Shown one piece after another: positions 1-7,554 of a stretch of DNA of 64,000 bases. The notes under the pieces were generated by a model that saw only the letters and a program-made list of their open reading frames with translations, did not search any database and was not told where the DNA came from. The stretch lies in contig NZ_AJKS02000006.1 in NCBI RefSeq assembly GCF_000265245.1, positions 27,067 through 91,066 of the forward strand, in the 5' to 3' direction. This DNA is from Halomonas smyrnensis AAD6 (lineage in GTDB: Bacteria > Pseudomonadota > Gammaproteobacteria > Pseudomonadales > Halomonadaceae). The translations under genes were made by a program, and so were the position numbers. Within the stretch, counting starts at the first letter, position 1. Each line of letters begins with the position of its first letter.

Positions 1-130
1 CATTAGCAGGTTCATGACTGGAATAGAACGCCACAGCTCCTTGCCTGGCTCACGAACGGGGCCACAGAGGAATGCACGCCTCAAGCGGTGAAAAGGATCT
101 CAGGGGCTTGTATCGGCCTCAGGATCCGAA

Positions 131-150
131 ATCGGCCAGAAGCGGACATT
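131..150. repeat. Short repeat related to 3351-3376
   Basis: The stretch atcggccagaagcggacatt resembles the reverse complement of the element at 3351-3376: both contain AGCGGACAT preceded by a cgacc/cggcc-type segment. The two copies flank the cassette array. The rest of 1-162 shows no gene that I can support. Confidence 0.35.
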
Positions 151-162
151 CAGCCAGAGCAG

Positions 163-233
163 ATATAACGCCTTGGTTTTGCGGCGTACCGGAGCGCTAG
201 CGCAGTTCGTCCGACGACAGCCACTTGTTAGAA
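163..233 (-). mobile_element. attC-like recombination site 1
   Basis: On the minus strand TTCTAAC (233-227) overlaps the stop codon of the DUF4917 gene, and the site ends with GTTATAT (169-163). These fit the RYYYAAC and GTTRRRY simple sites with one mismatch each. The 71-base interval has a perfect central palindrome GCGCTAGCGC that would form the hairpin tip. Confidence 0.65.
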
Positions 234-1166
234 ACCCTCAAAGATACTCCACTTGCAAAGGTCATGCTCCGATGAGTCATGAAGCTCTACTTTGACACCC
301 AATCTAGAATTCAAGGTTGAGTTAAGATGCTCTTTCTCTCCTTTACTCCATTCATTAAGCTTGAACTGATAAAAGCGCACTCTCTCTACCGCTGAATCCT
401 TAACAGCTTCGATAATATGACCATCAACACTGGGGTTCAGGCTATGCCCATATATATCTAACTCGCCTGACATTGAGCGTAGCTCATCATAACAGAATGA
501 TAGGTACTGGTTACTTTTGATGTTTGCAAGTTTTTCCTCTGGCGAGCCCTCGGAAATAAAGAGAGGATAACCATTTTTTTTGCTTATACGATCTTGAATA
601 GCCTCATCTAACGTGGAATGCCCCCCTTTGCTTATTTTCTTTATCTTGCTGTCGATTTCAAATATAAAGAGCGCCCCGTGCAAAAAGTAAATCGCATCTC
701 TTCCACGCTTGTCTACATTCGTTCGATCAAAACACCCATCTTCAAAGAAAAAGTCAACAATATTAAATCTTTCTCGACCCTTTCGGGCCCAATAAAGATA
801 TATGTCGTAGTTTGTGGTAAATGTGTTGTTATATTTTTTTATCGCTTCATTTAACTGCTGCGGATCTAGTCCATGGTCCATAGGGCCACGAGGGTTCATG
901 CTTTGTATAGCTTCAATCAGCTTGGCGCGAATCTCATCACTAATTGACTGGCTCACAATTATCTGTCCATCAGTGATCGCCTCCATTACATCTCTAGCAT
1001 CTCGAACTTTGGTTAAGAGATGCTCAAAATCTACAGTGTTTAACTTTTTAAACAAGCGGTCTACAGCGGGAGAGGACTCTATAGTGACCTTCTCACGCAG
1101 CGACGAGTAGGAGAAGTCTGAAGAAATTGAAATAGAAAGGCCGTTACCGATTAGCAAGTTTTTCAC
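228..1166 (-). CDS. DUF4917 / SIR2-like protein, integron cassette gene
   Basis: A 312-residue protein beginning VKNLLIGNGLSIS. The GTG start at 1166 is preferred because a G-rich Shine-Dalgarno run lies just upstream and an upstream ATG at 1232 would place the first 22 residues inside the attC site. The glycine-rich LLIGNG near the N-terminus, TTNYD near the middle, FLHG, and YGHSLNP towards the C-terminus are the signature blocks of the SIR2-like DUF4917 family, whose fold binds NAD-type nucleotides. SIR2-domain proteins commonly act in anti-phage defence by consuming NAD; that role here is inference. It is the third cassette, with A+T-rich codon use unlike the chromosome. Confidence 0.72.
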   Translation of the reverse strand: MKNLLIGNGLSISISSDFSYSSLREKVTIESSPAVDRLFKKLNTVDFEHLLTKVRDARDVMEAITDGQIIVSQSISDEIRAKLIEAIQSMNPRGPMDHGLDPQQLNEAIKKYNNTFTTNYDIYLYWARKGRERFNIVDFFFEDGCFDRTNVDKRGRDAIYFLHGALFIFEIDSKIKKISKGGHSTLDEAIQDRISKKNGYPLFISEGSPEEKLANIKSNQYLSFCYDELRSMSGELDIYGHSLNPSVDGHIIEAVKDSAVERVRFYQFKLNEWSKGEKEHLNSTLNSRLGVKVELHDSSEHDLCKWSIFEGF

Positions 1167-1181
1167 AGTCCCCCCCCTCGT

Positions 1182-1241
1182 TTCTAACGCAAAAGCGCAC
1201 CGGCGCACTTTAGTGCGTCCGCGTGGCGCCATTTGTTAAAA
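1182..1241 (-). mobile_element. attC-like recombination site 2
   Basis: The minus strand runs from TTTTAAC (1241-1235) to GTTAGAA (1188-1182). In between, CGCACT and AGTGCG form a perfect inner stem, and GCGCCAC can pair with GTGCGC leaving an unpaired base. That imperfect outer stem with extrahelical bases is the structure attC sites use for strand choice. It is the clearest of the four sites. Confidence 0.72.
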
Positions 1242-1262
1242 CATCACCGACGAACTAATTTT

Positions 1263-2300
1263 TTAAGAAAGCTCTTGCACCATTTTAATCGCACGATCCA
1301 AGTACTCTGTTCCTTCGACCCAGCGAGGATGACTCGTGCGGATACAGTTGACATCACCGATTTTAAAGTGCCACAAACGCCGAGGTTCGATTATATCGAC
1401 GGTCTCATATTCGGGAAAACATTCTTTTATATATTTATCCCTATTAGGGCCAGTTGTAAAAATGATGACACTCGGCTTCAAGATATCAATTTGTGCTCGA
1501 AGCAGTTTAAAAGAGAGCTTCTTAACAATATCAAATTCCACAGGGGGTAGGCTTACAGGGCTACCCGAATTATGACTCACACAAAACTGGTTAGACCAAA
1601 GAGCCCCATCTCTAGAGCCAGGATCGATTGTGGCTGATAGCTTTCTATAGAACTGCAAAAATGTACTTTGTTTCGCTCCCGAAGAGGAAAACTCTTGAGA
1701 TACCTTCATTGACGCATCAAGCACAGCGTCGTTAATTGAAAACTCGTTTTTAATAGGGCAGGTTTTGTTACGCCACCCACGCGTTTCTTGACCTACAACG
1801 AATACTCGAGGATGAATTTTAAAGTAATTAGGTGAAGGAGATGGCAGAAATAAACCTGATAGCTCTGCGTGAGCTGAAAATAAAGCCTCTACCTCTGACT
1901 GATTCAGAACCCTACTATATTCTTCCCTAAGCTCTTCAACTGCTTGAGCATGGTGGTGACAGCTTTTCGCAAGTTCAGCTTCCTCACGAGAGACCCAGCG
2001 AATATAGACGTTTCCTTGCTCAATATTCAGGAATGCGCCGCCTGACGGAAGCGCTCCACGCTCGGTACGCTTATCTATTTCATTATCGATTTCGTGTATG
2101 AGCTGATGATGATATTTTGTTTCGAAAATAGCCTCAGATGCTGAATCATCAAAAGAAAAACTTGAATGATCAATGTAACCTTCCTCGGGCCAAGTGCAGA
2201 GGACCGCCCAGCCATTAACTATAGTCTTTTCGATTCCAGAAGGAGGGATTGTAGGAAAGTATTCGAAGTTGCGATTTTCCTTATCGAATGGCGGGGCCAT
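1263..2300 (-). CDS. Protein with uracil-DNA-glycosylase-like motifs, cassette gene
   Basis: A 345-residue protein with start ATG at 2300, preceded by AGGAG at 7 bases and 24 bases past the attC end. I do not recognise a named family. Two blocks resemble the uracil-DNA glycosylase superfamily: a hydrophobic strand followed by GQET-RGW (about residues 166-176), like the GQDP water-activating motif, and SHPRW (about 323-327), like the HPS loop motif. Between them is a strand VIIFTTGPN typical of the central sheet. The N-terminal 150 residues have no recognised domain. Assignment to the superfamily is inference; substrate and activity are unknown. Confidence 0.55.
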   Translation of the reverse strand: MAPPFDKENRNFEYFPTIPPSGIEKTIVNGWAVLCTWPEEGYIDHSSFSFDDSASEAIFETKYHHQLIHEIDNEIDKRTERGALPSGGAFLNIEQGNVYIRWVSREEAELAKSCHHHAQAVEELREEYSRVLNQSEVEALFSAHAELSGLFLPSPSPNYFKIHPRVFVVGQETRGWRNKTCPIKNEFSINDAVLDASMKVSQEFSSSGAKQSTFLQFYRKLSATIDPGSRDGALWSNQFCVSHNSGSPVSLPPVEFDIVKKLSFKLLRAQIDILKPSVIIFTTGPNRDKYIKECFPEYETVDIIEPRRLWHFKIGDVNCIRTSHPRWVEGTEYLDRAIKMVQELS

Positions 2301-2323
2301 AGACTTGCTCCTGTTTTAGATTT

Positions 2324-2407
2324 TTTTAACGCCGCCAGCATGTGCGACTTTGTAGTGGAGGCGAAGCCGCAACGAAAAAGGCGTCGCCGTGCCTGGCTTG
2401 GTTATAC
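2324..2407 (-). mobile_element. attC-like recombination site 3
   Basis: The minus strand runs from GTATAAC (2407-2401) to GTTAAAA (2330-2324), 84 bases. GCCAGGCA near one end can pair with TGCTGGC near the other, and a GC-rich inner hairpin lies between. The site sits 4 bases after the stop of the 250-residue cassette protein and 24 bases before the next start. Confidence 0.68.
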
Positions 2408-2410
2408 GTT

Positions 2411-3163
2411 TCAATAACTTGGCTCAATGCGTGCAGGCCCACTCCACTCAAAACTAGCCAACACTCGATTCGCCAGACTGACGAGAATCCCCAATACTTC
2501 GGGGCTAATTTCGACTCTCTGGTAACTCCCGTCATCAATGGTGTAACAAAGACTATTGCCCTCCAAGTTACTCAACCCTAAAAACCCTTCGACTACCATT
2601 TTCTTACCCTTTTTCTTATCCCGGGGTGGCCCGTAACCACGGGAACGATCTTCTATGTGAAGCGCTGAGTTTCTGGTTTTTCGTACCGATGGCAATAGAC
2701 GATCAAATTCATGTGAGCACTTTTCAATTTCTCCGGAAATCTCATCGTACTCCTGGAGAACCTCTAAATATTTACCAAACGAATCAACAGCGTATACAAA
2801 CGTGTGAGCATGAATAAACGGAATTTTATGTAGGTAAGAACGTGGCAATATACCGAGTTCGACCTTTTTATCCCTCACTCGTTTTTCCGACAAAAGCCGA
2901 TGCTCATCGAAATTCTGATAGTAATCGTCGCCAGCCTCTTTCCTAATTTCATCCTCGGCTTGTCGCCTTATCTCAGCATCTCTTTCCCACTCATTACGGG
3001 GATCAGGTCTTTGACTTTGACTCTCTTCAAACATTGACAGAGCTATAGCTGCTTCGGTCAGAATTCCTTCAAGTGCACGCAGCGCGCCTTCTATCTCGAA
3101 CCGAACCTCAGCACTCTCAAGCTGAAGCCATGTCCCGGGGTAAGCCAGCTCATACAGATACAT
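2411..3163 (-). CDS. Unknown 250-residue cassette protein
   Basis: I do not recognise this protein. It starts at ATG 3163 with AAGGAG 5 bases upstream and stops at 2411. It is soluble and mostly helical by composition: a long charged stretch rich in Glu, Arg and Lys at about residues 50-110 is probably coiled coil, followed by HAHTFVYAVD and a segment RKTRNSALHIED typical of helical proteins that react to nucleic acids or nucleotides. No signal peptide or membrane segment is seen. Its position between two attC-like sites makes it the first complete cassette gene in the array. A defence or toxin role would fit the setting but nothing in the sequence proves it. Confidence 0.6.
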   Translation of the reverse strand: MYLYELAYPGTWLQLESAEVRFEIEGALRALEGILTEAAIALSMFEESQSQRPDPRNEWERDAEIRRQAEDEIRKEAGDDYYQNFDEHRLLSEKRVRDKKVELGILPRSYLHKIPFIHAHTFVYAVDSFGKYLEVLQEYDEISGEIEKCSHEFDRLLPSVRKTRNSALHIEDRSRGYGPPRDKKKGKKMVVEGFLGLSNLEGNSLCYTIDDGSYQRVEISPEVLGILVSLANRVLASFEWSGPARIEPSY

Positions 3164-3175
3164 GGCACTCCTTAC

Positions 3176-3235
3176 GTATAACAGGTATTAGACAGCGCGC
3201 TCGTTTATTGACTTGGACGAGCGCGCGCGTTCAAC
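3176..3235 (-). mobile_element. attC-like recombination site 4 (right end of array)
   Basis: The minus strand runs from GTTGAAC (3235-3229) to GTTATAC (3182-3176). CGCGCGCTCGT and ACGAGCGCGCT form a strong 11-base stem. The left simple site deviates at one base. It lies 13 bases before the start of the 250-residue gene. No cassette gene ends directly at its 5' side; the DUF427 gene ends 143 bases away. Confidence 0.55.
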
Positions 3236-3251
3236 ATTCTTATGCCGCCAC

Positions 3252-3265
3252 ATCAATCGATTGAT
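3252..3265. repeat. Perfect 14-base palindrome
   Basis: ATCAATCGATTGAT is self-complementary and is followed on the plus strand by a T-run. It lies between the last attC-like site and the DUF427 gene, so it could be a terminator or a protein-binding site. Confidence 0.35.
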
Positions 3266-3350
3266 TTTTCAGTGCATTTTCGTTGACGTGGCTATATAAC
3301 ACCAATAATCGCGCATGCTGCCAATGAACGTGCTTACTGCCTTTGCCAGC

Positions 3351-3376
3351 ATGTCCGCTTTGGGTCGATAGCGGTC
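3351..3376. repeat. Inverted-repeat element next to DUF427, related to 131-150
   Basis: On the minus strand GACCGCT and AGCGGAC flank a ten-base centre containing cgaccca, giving an imperfect hairpin just after the DUF427 stop codon. Elements of this shape are scattered between genes in many gammaproteobacteria. A related copy lies at 131-150 at the other flank of the cassette array. Confidence 0.4.
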
Positions 3377-3377
3377 G

Positions 3378-3722
3378 TCACTCCACAAGCTCCGCCACCT
3401 TGTCTGCATCAAACGCCAACCGCCCAGCAATCGCCTGCATTTCGTCGATCGGCGGTTCATAGCTCCAGGCCACATCGGCGATATTGGGCAGAGAGTAATA
3501 AGTGCTATCGCCCTTGAACGGGCAGTGGGTGACGGTGGAGGAAATCGAAAGCTTCGCCATATCCACATCCTCTTTCGGGATGTAGTGACGGTGTGGATAG
3601 CCGCTTTCGCGCAGCTCAATGGCGTTGCGGGTATCGGCGATCAGGGTGTCGCCAGCAAGGATACGCACCCGCCGAGAGTGCGGATGCAAGGTTATGCGGG
3701 ATTCGGTGGAGTGATCGGCCAT
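3378..3722 (-). CDS. DUF427 domain protein
   Basis: A small 114-residue soluble protein starting at ATG 3722 with AAGGGA upstream. The order of blocks (RRVRILAGDTLIADT, then YPHRHYIPKEDVDM, then CPFKGDSTYYS, then DVAWSYEPP) is that of the DUF427 family, and the length is normal for a single-domain member. The CPFKG segment and the following YWS-like segment are the family's most conserved features. Biochemical function of the family is not established. G+C content fits the chromosome better than the cassette genes, so this gene probably marks the resident side of the array boundary. A dyad operator at 3776-3793 lies upstream. Confidence 0.85.
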   Translation of the reverse strand: MADHSTESRITLHPHSRRVRILAGDTLIADTRNAIELRESGYPHRHYIPKEDVDMAKLSISSTVTHCPFKGDSTYYSLPNIADVAWSYEPPIDEMQAIAGRLAFDADKVAELVE

Positions 3723-3770
3723 GGCAGTCCCTTGCTGGTTGGCTGATCCATCAGCCTAGAACGAGGGCGT

Positions 3771-3793
3771 TATAATGTCACCACTTGGTGACA
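3771..3793. promoter_or_regulatory. Perfect dyad operator with overlapping TATAAT
   Basis: TGTCACCACTTGGTGACA (3776-3793) has two perfect 8-base arms around a 2-base centre and directly abuts TATAAT at 3771-3776. It lies in the intergenic region between the DUF427 gene (minus) and the nucleosidase gene (plus). This form is typical of sites for dimeric winged-helix repressors; the regulator is not in the window. Confidence 0.5.
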
Positions 3794-3927
3794 ATTTCAC
3801 TTAGGCCTTTGATCTAGGTCGGTCTTGCGGGAGCGACCCGCTCGCCTCCCTCACGCCCTCGCCCGCTTGGCGCCAACGCGCCTGCCCGCCATGATGGTGG
3901 CATTCATAAATTGCGGGAGACTTCGGG

Positions 3928-4584
3928 ATGAACCAGACACCACGCGCGCCGGCGCCGCTGACCACGCTGGGCGGGCGCTCCGTGCTGTTCGTGATGGCGG
4001 CGGACGCCGAATACGGGCCGCATCTGCGGGAGCGATTCACGCCCTTCATGACCGGCGTGGGGCCGGTGGAGGCGGCGGTGGAGCTCACCGCGGCGCTGGC
4101 CGAACTCTCGGCGCGCGGGCAACGGCCAGACCTGGTGGTGTCGCTGGGCTCGGCGGGCAGCCGGGCGCTGGAGCAGACCGAGGTCTATCAGGCCACCTCG
4201 GTGGCCTACCGCGACATGGATGCCTCGCCGCTCGGCTTCCAGAAGGGCGTGACGCCCTTCCTCGACCTGCCGGACATCCTGTCCCTGCCGCTGCGCATTC
4301 CCGGGATCCCCGAGGCGTCGCTCTCCACCGGCGCCAACATCGTCTCGGGCGCGGCCTATGCCGCCATCGCCGCCGACATGGTGGACATGGAGAGCTACGC
4401 CTGCCTGCGCGCCTGCACCCGCTTCGGCGTGCCGCTGGTGGTGCTGCGCGGCATCTCGGACGGCAAGGCGGAGCTCAACCACGTCGACGACTGGACGGAG
4501 TATCTCCACGTCATCGACGAGAGGCTGGCCGCCGCGGTGGATAGGCTCGGCGAGGCGCTCGGCGAGGGCTTATTGGCGGGCTGA
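3928..4584 (+). CDS. MTA/SAH nucleosidase-like phosphorylase family protein
   Basis: A 218-residue protein of the nucleoside phosphorylase (PNP/UDP) superfamily. Visible features are the core strand VLFVMAADAEYG (about 19-30), VSLGSAGS (71-78), the VDMES segment (152-156) whose Glu contacts ribose in this family, and RGISDG (174-179) carrying the Asp used on the purine base. Enzymes of this type cleave 5'-methylthioadenosine or S-adenosylhomocysteine to free adenine and a thioribose. It is close to the usual MTAN length, though the sequence is divergent and another N-glycosidic substrate is possible. ATG 3928 has GGAG upstream. It converges on the yjaB-like gene. Confidence 0.78.
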   Translation: MNQTPRAPAPLTTLGGRSVLFVMAADAEYGPHLRERFTPFMTGVGPVEAAVELTAALAELSARGQRPDLVVSLGSAGSRALEQTEVYQATSVAYRDMDASPLGFQKGVTPFLDLPDILSLPLRIPGIPEASLSTGANIVSGAAYAAIAADMVDMESYACLRACTRFGVPLVVLRGISDGKAELNHVDDWTEYLHVIDERLAAAVDRLGEALGEGLLAG

Positions 4585-4616
4585 GGCGCCACCGTCGTGG
4601 CCAGGGGCGCGGCGCG

Positions 4617-5060
4617 TCACGGCGTGGGCACCAGCGCCATGTGCAGCAGCGGATAGGGCTTGCCCAAGCCGTCGAGCGGCGAGCGGTCGGTGACGGTAAA
4701 CCCCTTGTGGCGGTAGAAGCCCAGCGCCTGTGGGTTCTGTTCGTTGACGTCCACCCGGGAGGCGTCCTGGGCGGCCACCGCGTCATCCAGCAGCAAGGCG
4801 CCGATGCCGGCGCCGCGCGCCTGCGGCGCGACGAACAGCATCTCGATCTTGCCGCCTTGCACACCGCAGAAGCCCAGGATGTCACCGCCTTCGCCCTTGA
4901 CGCAGGTCAGGTCGAGGGCGCCGAAATACTGCTCGTAGATGAGCGGCTTGAGCTCCAGCAGGTCGTCTTCCCGCAGGAAGTCGTGCGTTGCCCTGACCGA
5001 GGCCTCCCAGACCTCCAGCAGCTCGCGGTAGTCTTCCTTTTCCACACTCTCGACGTACAT
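4617..5060 (-). CDS. yjaB: GNAT acetyltransferase, YjaB-like
   Basis: A 147-residue GNAT-fold N-acetyltransferase, the same length as E. coli YjaB. Shared landmarks are SVRATHDFL near residue 25, the acetyl-CoA loop region RGAGIG, VNEQN, a GFYRHKGF block and the C-terminal [13 protein letters not shown] 5060 is chosen because GGGGAG precedes it and because the longer in-frame extension reads like noncoding sequence and would overlap the nitronate monooxygenase start. YjaB binds acetyl-CoA; its physiological acceptor is not settled. The gene is divergent from the nitronate monooxygenase gene. Confidence 0.83.
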   Translation of the reverse strand: MYVESVEKEDYRELLEVWEASVRATHDFLREDDLLELKPLIYEQYFGALDLTCVKGEGGDILGFCGVQGGKIEMLFVAPQARGAGIGALLLDDAVAAQDASRVDVNEQNPQALGFYRHKGFTVTDRSPLDGLGKPYPLLHMALVPTP

Positions 5061-5245
5061 CCCACACTCCCCTGTTTCTCGTTCCCTATCCGCCATGGCG
5101 TCGTGCGCCACCTCGTGGCGGCCGGGTAGAGACAAGGGCCCGGCTCGGGCGACGTCGCAGCGGCTGGCGCGCCGATAAAAGACGCCATGCCGCCCACTGC
5201 TGTCAACCGACGCCACCGTATCCCGCACTCGTGGAGGCCGTGCCC

Positions 5246-6334
5246 ATGACATCGTCGAATCCCCTGACCGACCGGCTGGGCATCCAGCCAATCATCCAGG
5301 CGCCCATGGCCGGCGTGGCCACCCCGGAGCTGGCGGCGGCCGTGTCGAATGCCGGCGGCCTGGGCTCGCTGGGGATCGGCGCCAGCGGCGTCGATAAGGC
5401 TAGGGCGATGATCGAGCGCACCCGGGCGCTGACGCCCCGCCCGTTCAACGTCAACGTCTTCTGCCATGCCCCCGCGCAGCGCGACGCGGCCCGGGAGGCG
5501 GCCTGGCTGTCGCACCTGGCGCCGCTGTTCCGGGAGAGTGGCCGCGAGCCGCCGGCGGGGCTCGACGAGATCTACCGCAGCTTCGTGGAGGACGAGGCGG
5601 CCTTCGAGATGCTGCTCGAGACGCGCCCCGCCGTGGTCAGCTTTCACTTCGGCTTGCCGCCCGAGGCGCGGATACGCGCGCTGCGGGAGGCCGGCATCTA
5701 CACACTGGCGACGGCGACGAATCTGCGGGAGGCGCGCGAGATCCAGGCAGCGGGCGTCGACACCATCGTGGCCCAGGGCGATGAGGCGGGCGGGCACCGC
5801 GGCTGCTTCGATCCGGCGGCGGACGATGAGCGGCTGAGCACCGCCGTGCTCGTTCGCCGGCTGGTCAGGGAGATGGACCTGCCGATCATCGCGGCCGGCG
5901 GCATCATGGATGGCCAGGGCATCCGCTCGGCCCTGGCGCTGGGCGCCTGCGCCGCCCAGCTGGGAACGGCCTTTATCCTGTGCCCGGAATCGGCCGCCAA
6001 CGAGGGCTATCGCGCGGCCCTCAAGAGCGAGCGCGCCGAGACGACCCGCATGACCACGGCGCTGTCCGGGCGCCCGGCGCGCGGCATCCTCAATCGCCTG
6101 ATGCGCCATGCCGAGGCCACGACCGGGGCCACGACCGGGGCCATGCCCAGAGTCAGGCCGCCCGCCTATCCAGTGGCGTACGACGCGGCCAAGCGGCTCC
6201 ACGCGGCGGCGGCCGAGCGCGGCGATCATGACTTCGCGGCGCACTGGGCCGGACAGGGCGCGCCGCTGGCGCGCGAACTCCCCGCCGGCGAGCTGGTGAG
6301 CCGCCTGCTCCAGGAGTGGCGAGGCGGCGCCTGA
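5246..6334 (+). CDS. Nitronate monooxygenase (2-nitropropane dioxygenase family)
   Basis: A 362-residue FMN-dependent TIM-barrel enzyme that oxidises alkyl nitronates such as propionate 3-nitronate, probably a detoxification role in the cytoplasm. Visible motifs are the N-terminal IIQAPMAG, the GGLGSLG phosphate-proximal turn, the family signature GDEAGGHRG with its active-site His at about residue 190, AAGGIMDG and the second FMN-phosphate segment [15 protein letters not shown] 5246 has GGAGG 8 bases upstream; the GTG-initiated extension adds five residues without improving the signal. A small tandem repeat (ATTG-ATTG) lies near residue 295. Family assignment is firm; the exact substrate is not. 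Confidence 0.9.
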   Translation: MTSSNPLTDRLGIQPIIQAPMAGVATPELAAAVSNAGGLGSLGIGASGVDKARAMIERTRALTPRPFNVNVFCHAPAQRDAAREAAWLSHLAPLFRESGREPPAGLDEIYRSFVEDEAAFEMLLETRPAVVSFHFGLPPEARIRALREAGIYTLATATNLREAREIQAAGVDTIVAQGDEAGGHRGCFDPAADDERLSTAVLVRRLVREMDLPIIAAGGIMDGQGIRSALALGACAAQLGTAFILCPESAANEGYRAALKSERAETTRMTTALSGRPARGILNRLMRHAEATTGATTGAMPRVRPPAYPVAYDAAKRLHAAAAERGDHDFAAHWAGQGAPLARELPAGELVSRLLQEWRGGA

Positions 6335-6461
6335 CGGCACGGGGCGGCAAGCGTCCGAATGCCTGGCGGCGCCGTCATGTTGGATACGCCCGGGGTGTCG
6401 AGGAGGGATCGAGGCTTTAGGATGAGAGGCGACCCTTCGGCATCGAGCTCAAGGAGGCGCC

Positions 6462-7457
6462 ATGCCTGCCACGCGCACGACCTCGCCCGCCCTGGAACGG
6501 GCCCACCTGGTGTGGGACCTGTTCATCATCGCGCTGGTGATCGCCAACCTGGGGCTGCTGCTGTTCGACAGCCTGTTCCTGCTGCCGCCGCTGAACGCCG
6601 CCTTCGAGACCGTGGCCCCCGGGCTGTACGGCGCCTACGAACGGCATATCCACGCCAACTTCCTCACCATCGACCTGGCGTTCGTCGGCATCTTCCTGCT
6701 CGACGTGCTGCTGGGCTGGGCGGTGGCCATCGCCGAGCGCCACTACCACCGCTGGTTCTTCTACCCCTTCGTGCACTGGTACGACGTGCTCGGCTGCATC
6801 CCGCTGGGCGGCTTCCGGCTGCTGCGCATCCTGCGCGTGATCTCGCTGCTGCACCGCCTGCAGCGCATGGGCCTGATCGACGTGCGCCGCTGGTACCTCT
6901 ACGGCGTGGCCGCCAAGTACTACGACATCCTGCTGGAGGAGCTCACCGACCGCATCGCCATCCGCATGCTCGACAACGTGCAGCAGGAGATCCGCGCCGG
7001 CGACGGGCTCTCGGCGCCGGTGATCGAACGGGTGGTGCAGCCGCGCAAGCAGGCGCTGATCCGCGAGATCAGCCAGCGGCTGGAGGCCATGGCCGGCGAC
7101 GCCTATGCCCACCACCGCGACGACACCCTGCGCTACGTGCGCGGGCTGGTCGGCCGCACCCTGGCCGAGAGCCCGGAGCTCAGGCGGCTCGCGCGCCTGC
7201 CGATGGGCGGCCCGCTGACCCGCGGGCTCGAGGCCTCGCTCTCCGACCTGGCCTGCCATCTGGTCGACGAGGCGCTGGCGGGGCTGAAGTCGTCGGAGTT
7301 CTCCGCCCTGGTGGAACACCTGGCCGAGAGCGGCTTCGATGCCTGGCTGCGCACCGACCCCGAGACCGAACGGATCACCGAGCAGGTGCTGGTGGACATG
7401 CTGGACCTGCTCAAGGAGCAGATCGCGGTGAAGGGCTGGCAGCACAAGTACCAGTGA
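6462..7457 (+). CDS. Membrane protein with voltage-sensor-like module
   Basis: A 331-residue protein with AAGGAGG 5 bases before ATG. The N-terminal 150 residues hold about four membrane segments: a hydrophobic helix at 17-45, another at 66-92, and a segment HWYDVLGCIPLGG followed by an Arg-rich helix with FRLLRILRV. The Arg-every-third-residue helix after an Asp-containing helix resembles S3-S4 of voltage-sensor domains. There is no pore-loop selectivity motif. The remaining 180 residues are soluble, helical and charged. It may be an ion-channel-related sensor, but I would not call it a channel. It stands alone and converges on the DJ-1 family gene. Confidence 0.65.
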   Translation: MPATRTTSPALERAHLVWDLFIIALVIANLGLLLFDSLFLLPPLNAAFETVAPGLYGAYERHIHANFLTIDLAFVGIFLLDVLLGWAVAIAERHYHRWFFYPFVHWYDVLGCIPLGGFRLLRILRVISLLHRLQRMGLIDVRRWYLYGVAAKYYDILLEELTDRIAIRMLDNVQQEIRAGDGLSAPVIERVVQPRKQALIREISQRLEAMAGDAYAHHRDDTLRYVRGLVGRTLAESPELRRLARLPMGGPLTRGLEASLSDLACHLVDEALAGLKSSEFSALVEHLAESGFDAWLRTDPETERITEQVLVDMLDLLKEQIAVKGWQHKYQ

Positions 7458-7515
7458 GGCGGCGCCGCGTCGGTGCGCGGCGCCGGGAAGGGAGTCGCTG
7501 GCCCGCGCCCTCGGA

Positions 7516-7543
7516 CGCGGCCCCGGGAAAGCGCGGGGCCGCG
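7516..7543. terminator. Strong hairpin between convergent genes
   Basis: CGCGGCCCCG and CGGGGCCGCG form a perfect 10-base stem between the ends of two convergent genes. There is no U-tract on either strand, so intrinsic termination is only likely, not certain. Confidence 0.4.
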
Positions 7544-7554
7544 TGGCCCCGCGG

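Larger units (their letters stand above)
163..3235 (-). mobile_element. Integron gene-cassette array, integrase not seen (CALIN-like)
   Basis: Three minus-strand genes are separated by four attC-like sites at 163-233, 1182-1241, 2324-2407 and 3176-3235. Each gene starts 13 to 24 bases after the GTT-type end of one site and stops close to the AAC-type end of the next, which is the layout of integron cassettes. The block is much richer in A+T than everything to its right, which supports acquisition. Cassettes normally point away from intI, so intI should lie to the right of 3235, but the genes there are DUF427 and a nucleosidase. The array may continue past the left edge. Confidence 0.72.

Noticed and set aside
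1..3235. A hidden integrase or transposase in the A+T-rich block
   Set aside because: No frame on either strand shows tyrosine recombinase or DDE motifs; only the three cassette genes are supported.
4907..6340. Minus-strand open frame of 477 codons through the nitronate monooxygenase gene
   Set aside because: No recognisable domain, while the plus strand encodes a complete FMN enzyme.
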